DNA of 64,000 bases, from contig CM065804.1 in assembly GCA_033398695.1 (NCBI GenBank), forward strand, positions 53,103,501 to 53,167,500, in the 5' to 3' direction. The notes under the pieces were generated by a model, which was not told where the DNA came from, did no database searches, and saw only the letters and a list, made by a program, of their open reading frames with translations. Below are positions 57,500 through 64,000 of the stretch, piece by piece (within the stretch, counting starts at the first letter, position 1; each line of letters opens with the position of its first letter). Source of the stretch: Orobanche coerulescens. Lineage: Eukaryota > Streptophyta > Magnoliopsida > Lamiales > Orobanchaceae. Position numbers and translations under genes: made by a program.

Positions 57500-58000
57500 C
57501 GTAACACCCTGAGATATATGAGGCATTTATAGCGATGTAAACCCTTCGGTAAGTATTTCCTAGGCTAATTGCACAACAACTGAATTAGAGTCCTTCCCTT
57601 TCAGGATCTACAAGATGAAATGTATATAAAATACAGGACGTCAATTGACAAGGTCGAATGATAAATCTGGCAAGCATAGACCGAAAAGGCCTAATACATA
57701 ACACGACGAATGATCACAAGGTCAATGAATTACAAAATACACTCCTCGACAATTAAATTCTTTACGCAGCTCAATATGTTTACAAGGCCAACATACGGGT
57801 TTAACAAACACATACATAGAAAGTGTTCCACGACAACTGGGAACGAACTCCGTAACTCTGGGGTGATTAGTATCACCGTGGCTCTTCGGCTCTATGCTGA
57901 TCTTGTGAATGCTCTTCCATCTCAAGTACATGGATCCACAAAATGTATCCATCCCCGGAGGGGTCAGCAATCGCCAGTGTAAGTAAAACAAACACACAAA
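57500..58000 (-). repeat. Gypsy (Tekay-like) LTR end
   Basis: Begins CGTAACACCCTGAGATATATGAGGCATT, resembling TGTAACACCCCCAAGATATTCGAGG at 19326, and later has CCCCGGAGGGGTCAGCAATCG near 57954, comparable to CCCACGCAGGGGTTAG in LTR B. No PBS lies on its left, so it is a solo or truncated LTR. The right limit is not clear. Confidence 0.55.
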
Positions 58001-59319
58001 ACATACTTTACATCATTGAAACCAGTAGGCGATTATCGCAAGGCAAATAAGGTATCACACAAGATCATTCATTAGTTTTTAGGAACTTCCTTAGGGATCC
58101 TGATGGTTTTTAAAACAGGTTTACAATCATTTGTATATAAAATGAAACAATTAGATTTTCGTGAAATATGTTTAACGACCTTGGGTAATTTTATTAAACG
58201 CCTTCTTTGGAATATCCTTGTCAAATATTTGTTGAAACATTTTCAAAAACTTTTAGGGTTCGCGAACCTGAATCTGTTTCCTCGATATGGTGAGGGATTA
58301 CACCCCCGAAAAAAGCCTTATCACAAATCGTTAGGGCTTTTGCCCAACATAATAAATGATCAACAAATTATTAGGTCCGGTGACCCTACAAAGTCATTTT
58401 CATTAATCAAGGATATGCAAACCAAATTCAAGTTTCACGATTGGTCCTAATATCATCCCAGATTGCACCAGTAGGTTCATGAAATCCTGGGGCCTACTAG
58501 GACTCGACAGGTCTCTCCTGGTATGATTAATTTTGGTCCTAGGTATCCTGATATCATCATTTTAAGAAGTTTTTGAACATATAAAACGTACATTGTTGGT
58601 ATCATTGACTCAGCACACAAAGTAGTACCCTTATCGAGAAGCTAATTGAAATATGTCTCTTGCTCTTTGTGAAACCATCTTTCACTACCGGCCATAAGCA
58701 ATTCCTTGAGCATACCACCACACTACGTGCGCTTTGATGATGACATCGGAGGTGTACTTCCCAAAATGAGCCGCTCATTACATCGTAACACGGCCCGGTA
58801 ACACTCTCGCCCTCGTCGACTTTGGATACAATTACACAGAAGCTCATAATTTACATAATTCATGTAGTTCACATAGTTCACATAAACCATTTAATTTAAA
58901 TAATTCATGGTTCAGATTAAGACAAGTGCAAAAACGAAATCAACAATCTCGTCATAAAAGTATAGAACGACCATCAAAAATACCATCTTTATACCACTAT
59001 ACTTCACATTACATAATTAACTAGAATATCTACATACCTGAACTGGCAAATACAATACTTCACACTTGCACATGAAAGATCGTAATAATCTTATGACCCT
59101 TCTTTCATACCTAATTATTTATAAATTCTAAAGTTGGTAATGTTACTAGGGTCTAACGCATACGTTAAATCATGGCTAGAATGTTGTTTACCTTCTACCA
59201 CTTTGCCCCCCGAGTACACAACACACTCTCACGTACATATCATAACTGGGGTAAAGTATAAAGGATATAATCGTAAAACTTGCCTTAGTGATGACACCAC
59301 TATTAAGAATAATTTAAGA
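58001..59319. other. Unassigned sequence
   Basis: No recognisable domain, LTR end or repeat. The open frame 58103-58450 (115 codons) has a basic, Leu/Phe-rich composition with no known motif and could be part of the gypsy LTR on its left. A 13-base inverted repeat (AGTGATGACACCA at 59287-59299) pairs with the start of the next LTR. Confidence 0.35.
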
Positions 59320-60550
59320 TGTTGATGGTGTCATCACTGTATTTAAGTTTAATTCAAATGGATGTTATAGGTACTTGGCATTGTAAAGAAGAACCAAATG
59401 AGTACCTTCTATTCGCCTTTGAATATATTTAAGCTAAGTATGGAACAGTCGGCTTCATACAGCAGAGTAAAAAGCTAAGTACAATAATCTAAGTATGGAC
59501 AGCCGGGTAACCCAGCTAAGATTAGACAGCTAAGTTTGACTGCCAAGTATTTCAACCGTAAAGAGACAACTAAGTTTGGTCAGCCGACCTACAGGCCGAG
59601 TTAGTCAGATGAGTATGGACAACAAGGAACTCTTGATACTTAGAAAATTATCAAGTATAATTCCGCCATGTCCACATCAGCAAAGTTAAAAGGTCAACAA
59701 AAACGGCAAGACATATACAGACATGAATAAAGCAAGAAAGAGACCAATTGAGTAATTCACGCAACTTGCAAAGGAGGAATAAAAAATTCCTCTATATTCT
59801 CGCCCAATAGATATTCTTCATTAGAGAAATTAAAGATTGAAGCGGAGACATTTAAAATTGAAGGAAGATCTTCAAACAAGCATGTTTAAAGAAAACAATA
59901 AAGCCGCGCAAAGGAGATAATACTAAACAAAGAGGTCTCTCTCCAACGAACCAATTTGTTTAAGACATGCACCGGCTATAAAGAAGAGCTCAGGGATCGT
60001 ACTATAAGTATCTGAATATTTGAGTGGTACTTTCTTATGTTCTTGAAAGTTGAGGTTGTGCAACATCCACGGGTTCTTGATTGAAATGTGATAAACAACT
60101 TGAGAGTTGTGAGGCATCCATGGGTTTTCGATCAAGAGGTGACAAACAACCAAAGGGAAGGAGTTACCGCATCCAAGGATTTTCAATGGTCGAAAACTGC
60201 TATAACTAGTTCATTGTGACAATCATAAGTTATAGTGAATTCATCTCTAAGTGGATTGGAGAAAAGTGGACTAGTAGAGGATTATCCCACCTCTAAAACC
60301 ACTGTAATTGCTGTTTGATTTACTACTTTAGATATCAAACTTAACTTTTGTATCCATCTTAACTGTTGCATTAACAAACTTGGTCAGCCAAGTCTTTCAC
60401 ATATTTTTCAGTTGACATCTGAACTGCCACCAACTAAGTTGACCTAGTTGTTGTGTACTACGACCAAGTTTCAAACTCAGTTAGCAAAAGTTTTAAAAGT
60501 CTATTCACCCTCCCCTTATTGAATTTTACCATACGTATTTGTGACCAACA
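59320..60550 (+). repeat. SIRE-like 5' LTR (separate family), 1231 bp
   Basis: TGTTGATGGTGTCATC to TTGTGACCAACA followed by a PBS. The end (AAAAGTCTATTCACCCTCCCC) matches the corresponding end of the solo LTR at 43280. U3 holds degenerate repeats around AGCTAAGTATGGACAGCCG (59425-59640). Confidence 0.82.
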
Positions 60551-60552
60551 AG

Positions 60553-60565
60553 TGGTATCAGAGAG
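60553..60565 (+). other. Primer-binding site
   Basis: TGGTATCAGAGAG two bases after the LTR, for initiator tRNA-Met. Confidence 0.93.
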
Positions 60566-60646
60566 GTTGGTTCATAGACCACCTATTTGGTAGTCACCAC
60601 ACTAGATCCATATACAACGTGCGTTTAACTACTCTCTCTTTTTAAC

Positions 60647-61750
60647 ATGGAACACATGCACTCTATACTCCCTTGTTTATCTGTTGGCGACTATGATATG
60701 TGAAAGATAAGAATGCAGTCACACTTATAATCCATACACGATGACATATGGAGCATTATCGAGAAAGGTCCTGTCACCTACATGAAGAACAACACTACTG
60801 AGGAAATCATAGCTGGAAACCTAAAAGGATTCCCAAGACCAGAACCGAGCTGACAATAGATGAAAGGAAACTGGCAAATCTTGATAACCCGGCCAGTGAT
60901 GTATTATACCAGACTCTTGATAAAGCGACAATGGTAAGGATCAAGCAGTGCAAAAATGTTATGAAATCCGGGACACATTAGCGGTAATGTGTTAAGGAAC
61001 TGAGCTGATCAATGAAAATAAGTTATCAATAGCAACACACAGGTTTGATAACTTTAAGATGAATAATGGAGAGACCATTGATAATGTGGATACCAAATTC
61101 ACAGATATCATAAATGAGATCAACTCTCTCAGGAAAACTTATGCAACCGAGAGATGGTATAAAAGTCTTAATGTCTCTTACCCCATAATGGAGCATGAAG
61201 GCCGTAGCCATGAGGGAATCAAAGGATCTGAATAAAATAAAGATCCAAGAATTGTTTCAGACCTTAAGGCATTCGAATTCAAAATTCCATGCTCATCATT
61301 AAGTGAGCCAGCTGAGAAGGGAGTTGCCTTTACATTTGAGTCCCCAACTAAGAACTTAGCTGACGTCATACCGCCAAGCCCTCTAAAATTTGAGGAAGAG
61401 ATGGCATGCATTGATTCAGTAATTTCATAAAGAATTACTCGAAATATAACAAAAATCACAAAAGAGAATCCCAAGAGAAATCAGACAGCTAGGAACTGGA
61501 AAGTAGAGTGCTACAACTGTCATAAGACAGGTCACACACAATATGACTGCCCTAACGTGACGAAAGAAGAAGAAATGAAAGACACATGCAGTCGAGAAAA
61601 AGAAAAGCTCTAATTGCAGAAAATCAAGCTCTAGAGATGGTAGAATCAAGTGGTAGATTCCTTTATGAAGATGAAGATGATTACAACTGCCTGATGGCCA
61701 ACATAGATGATGAAGAGGTAACTTCTAAATCCTAACCTTCAGAATATTTT
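60647..61750 (+). pseudogene. SIRE-like gag with intact zinc knuckle
   Basis: Starts M-E-H-M-H-S. Further on: D-I-W-S-I-I-E-K-G-P, then A-T-H-R-F-D-N-F-K-M-N-N-G-E-T-I and F-T-D-I-I-N-E-I-N-S-L, the usual copia gag helices. The zinc knuckle at 61509-61550 is C-Y-N-C-H-K-T-G-H-T-Q-Y-D-C, all four ligands kept. Stops (for example near 60700 and 60855) and frame changes show decay, although much text is preserved. Confidence 0.87.
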
Positions 61751-62794
61751 AGCTCAGACATATCTGAAGATCTTGATTTACATAGATCCCTTAACCAATT
61801 GGTAAAAGATTTTGAAACATTAAAAATAGCACAACTAACTGTGACAGTTGAGAACACATGACTGAAAGATGAAAATGTGCAGCTGGAAAATGATTTAGAC
61901 AAACTCAGCTAACGTACAACTAACTTTGAAAACAACTAGGATGAAGTTGAAAGTAATTTGGCCATAGCTGAAGGAAATAGGCTAACAACTTTAGACAATG
62001 AAATACCAGGTGCACTCGCTCATACGAAGATGGATTTTCAAAGCTCAAATAGATAATGATGCTGAAGCTAAAGAAATAACATCCCTTAAAGCATCAAAAA
62101 CATTATAGGAATTATGCACTAACCAAAGACTATTATATTTAAAATCAAGTCTTGGATATAATCCAAATGCTGCTCCCATTTATAAAACCACATTTTTTAA
62201 AGGAGAAGCATGTGTACAGCCAGCTGAACTGATTAATCAAAAAGATTTCAAAATAGGTAGCAACTAAGTCAAAAGGCTCAACAACAGCCAAGACAGTCTA
62301 GGCAACAACCAAGACAGTTTAGGCATCAGCCAGGACAGTCTAGGGAGAAGCCAGGACAGTTCAGGCCTCACTTGGACAAAAGACTAGGCTATGGACAAAT
62401 TCGAATCAACAATCGAGACACTACTCACAAACTTACTACTATAAAAATCCCCACAAAACAATTCCAAACTAGGAAAGGTAGATGGAAACCCTATTCAAAT
62501 TCAAGATTTCAAAATGTGTGGAAACCACAAAAGAATTTTCAGCCACAATTTAACAATGGCCCGCACCAAACATATTAGCAACCTTACCATATGTACAATA
62601 CAAATAAGGGATATAGGAACAATAATTATGCATCTTATAATGGATTTCCAAATAACTTTCATAATAAGAGGAGAACTAATTCTTTAAGAAATTTACTAAC
62701 CCTAGAGGACTCATTATGATATAGGTACCTAAATCTTTCTTAGATGATTGCTGAAAAAGTGGGAGGATTACTGTGCAGCAGCCACAGAATCACC
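61751..62794 (+). pseudogene. Gag coiled-coil tail and Gln/Arg repeat of the SIRE-like element
   Basis: 61770-62060 encodes a Leu/Glu/Asn-rich helix (L-N-Q-L-V-K-D-F-E-T-L-K, V-Q-L-E-N-D-L-D-K-L). At 62281-62363 a 24-bp unit (CAACAACCAAGACAGTCTAGG type) repeats about four times and encodes Q-P-(R/G)-Q-(S/F)-R. Then come basic, Asn/Gln/Tyr-rich residues up to the protease. This is normal SIRE gag-tail organisation. Confidence 0.7.
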
Positions 62795-63060
62795 AGTATA
62801 AAGTGAATAATGGTTTGTAGACTTTGGGTGCTCACAATACATGACATGAAAGGAGAAGATACTGTCAAGCTATATCAAGGAAAGAGGCACAGATGTAATA
62901 TTTGGGGATAGCTCAAGTGGACAAACCAAAGGGTATGGGAAGCTGCACAGAGGAAATATTGTCATTACAAAAGTCCACTATGTCAAAGGACTGAAATACA
63001 ACCTATTGAGCAAAAGCCAGTTCTGGGATGAGAATAATAAGTAATCTTCTCCAAATAAAA
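62795..63060 (+). pseudogene. SIRE-like protease
   Basis: W-F-V-D-F-G-C-S-Q-Y-M-T near 62812 corresponds to the active site W-x-x-D-S-G-C-S-R-H-M-T, with Ser changed to Phe. It is followed by F-G-D-S-S-S-G-Q-T-K-G-Y-G and V-H-Y-V-K-G-L-K-Y-N-L-L-S. One stop lies just after the active site. Confidence 0.82.
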
Positions 63061-63189
63061 ATGTATGGCAATTGGTCTCCTAAGTAGATAAGTGAATCTA
63101 CAAGGCTACATAAGAAGGGATGTCTATGTGATAGACCGGAAAACCGACACACTCAATACATGTTTTATATCAAAGATAGTAACTGAAAA

Positions 63190-64000
63190 TGATGGTTGTG
63201 GCACTAGAGATTAAGCCATATAAGCTTCAAATTGATCAACAAGATAAGCTCACAAAAGCGAGTCAAAGGCCTTCCAGAAGGAACATTCAGTAAGGAGACT
63301 CTATGTGATGCATGCCAGAAAGGAAAGCATACCAAATCTTGTTTCAAATCAGTGCAACCTACCACTCTAACCAGCAGGATACTGGAACTGCTACTCATGG
63401 ATCTATTTAGACCCATCAAACCAAGGACTTTGAGTTGAAGAAAGCATGCCTTAGTAGTTGTAGATGACCACTCAAGATATACTTGGATAGTTTTCCTCAG
63501 AAGAAGAGTGAAACTTTAACCATGCTGCCTGAGCTTATGAGGAGAATCGAAAATGAGAAGTCCCTATCTATCATAAAGATCAGATCAGATAAAGGAGGAG
63601 AAATTCTCAACAAGGCCATAACTGGATACAGTGATCAGAATGAAACTCAACACGAAGTTTCAACTGCAAGTGCACCATAACAAAATGGTATAGCTGAAAG
63701 AAGAAACAGAACCCTCAAGGAAGCAGCCAGGACTATGATTGCAGAAACTGACCTTTCCAAAAGGTTCTGAGCTGAAACTATTAACACAGCATGTCATACA
63801 CAAAACAGAAGTATGATAGTAGGGAGACACAGTAAAACTCCCTATGAGGTTTGATATGGAAGATTACCAATTGTTGTATATTTTCATATTTTTGGTCGTA
63901 AATGTTTTTATCCACAACAATTGCAAAATCCAAATAAATGTTATTGATGCTATAACTGATGATGATCTCTTTATACGATAATCTCAGATAAGTATGGCAT
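63190..64000 (+). pseudogene. SIRE-like GAG-pre-integrase and integrase, running off the window
   Basis: C-D-A-C-Q-K-G-K-H (C-x-x-C of the zinc site) near 63307, L-L-M-D-L-F-R-P near 63394 (first catalytic Asp), V-V-V-D-D-H-S-R-Y-T-W near 63457 (second), R-S-D-K-G-G-E-I-L near 63587 (third, Glu present), then A-E-R-R-N-R-T-L-K-E-A-A near 63695. All three catalytic residues survive, but stops and frameshifts break the frame. RT and the 3' LTR are beyond the window. Confidence 0.85.

Noticed and set aside
58103..58450. 115-codon plus-strand open frame as a gene
   Set aside because: No recognisable motif; it lies next to a gypsy LTR end and is likely LTR or chance.

Overview
This window looks like the repeat-rich nuclear DNA of a flowering plant, probably a eudicot with a large genome. 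I found no host protein gene, tRNA, rRNA or CRISPR array. Nearly every interpretable base belongs to transposable elements: Ty3/gypsy (Tat, Athila and Tekay/Del-like chromoviruses), Ty1/copia (SIRE/Maximus-like and a second, Tork/Tnt1-like type), an RTE-type LINE, and two non-autonomous hAT elements. Most coding remnants carry stops and frameshifts. Clade names come from recognised protein motifs, primer-binding sites and LTR ends; no search was run.

Layout. 1-5664: 3' half of a decayed Tat-lineage gypsy element, with pol/integrase remnants, a 27-copy 50-bp tandem array, and a spliced accessory gene on the opposite strand with its own TATA box. 6065-10262: an Athila remnant (two related LTR-like blocks, a degenerate PBS, gag pieces) interrupted by a hAT element at 7180-7817. 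10625-21607: an 11-kb non-autonomous Tekay/Del-type element on the minus strand (LTR about 2.28 kb, PBS, PPT, 5-bp TSD). Its 3' LTR was later hit by a hAT element (12283-13230, perfect 8-bp TSD) and a 5'-truncated RTE LINE (13449-15265, perfect 14-bp TSD). 21608-24059: gypsy LTR and integrase scraps, then a minus-strand SIRE-like 3' LTR. 24060-26690: a truncated SIRE-like copy (5' LTR plus gag). 26770-38470: copia pol pieces broken up by two inverted gypsy LTR+leader units (28038-31805 and 33020-36337), plus two gypsy integrase tails. 38560-56145: a minus-strand copia element split at its RT/RNase H junction by a 14-kb SIRE-like element (40694-54670), which itself contains a solo LTR (43280-44858, perfect TSD ATCAC). 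56150-59319: further RNase H and LTR fragments. 59320-64000: the 5' LTR, gag, protease and integrase of another SIRE-like element that runs off the window.

The most unusual signal is in the LTR promoters. Unrelated LTR families each carry, just upstream of the TATA box, an array of short palindromes whose core is family-specific (TAGCGTGCGCTA, TTACGGCCGTAA, a degenerate ACATACGTTA type, or GCATTTAATGC). In the two Tekay-like families the 12-bp palindromes repeat with a 23-bp register and 11-bp spacers. The same GCATTAAATGC core lies upstream of the TATA box of the Tat antisense gene. I infer a shared style of U3 enhancer architecture that is worth testing.
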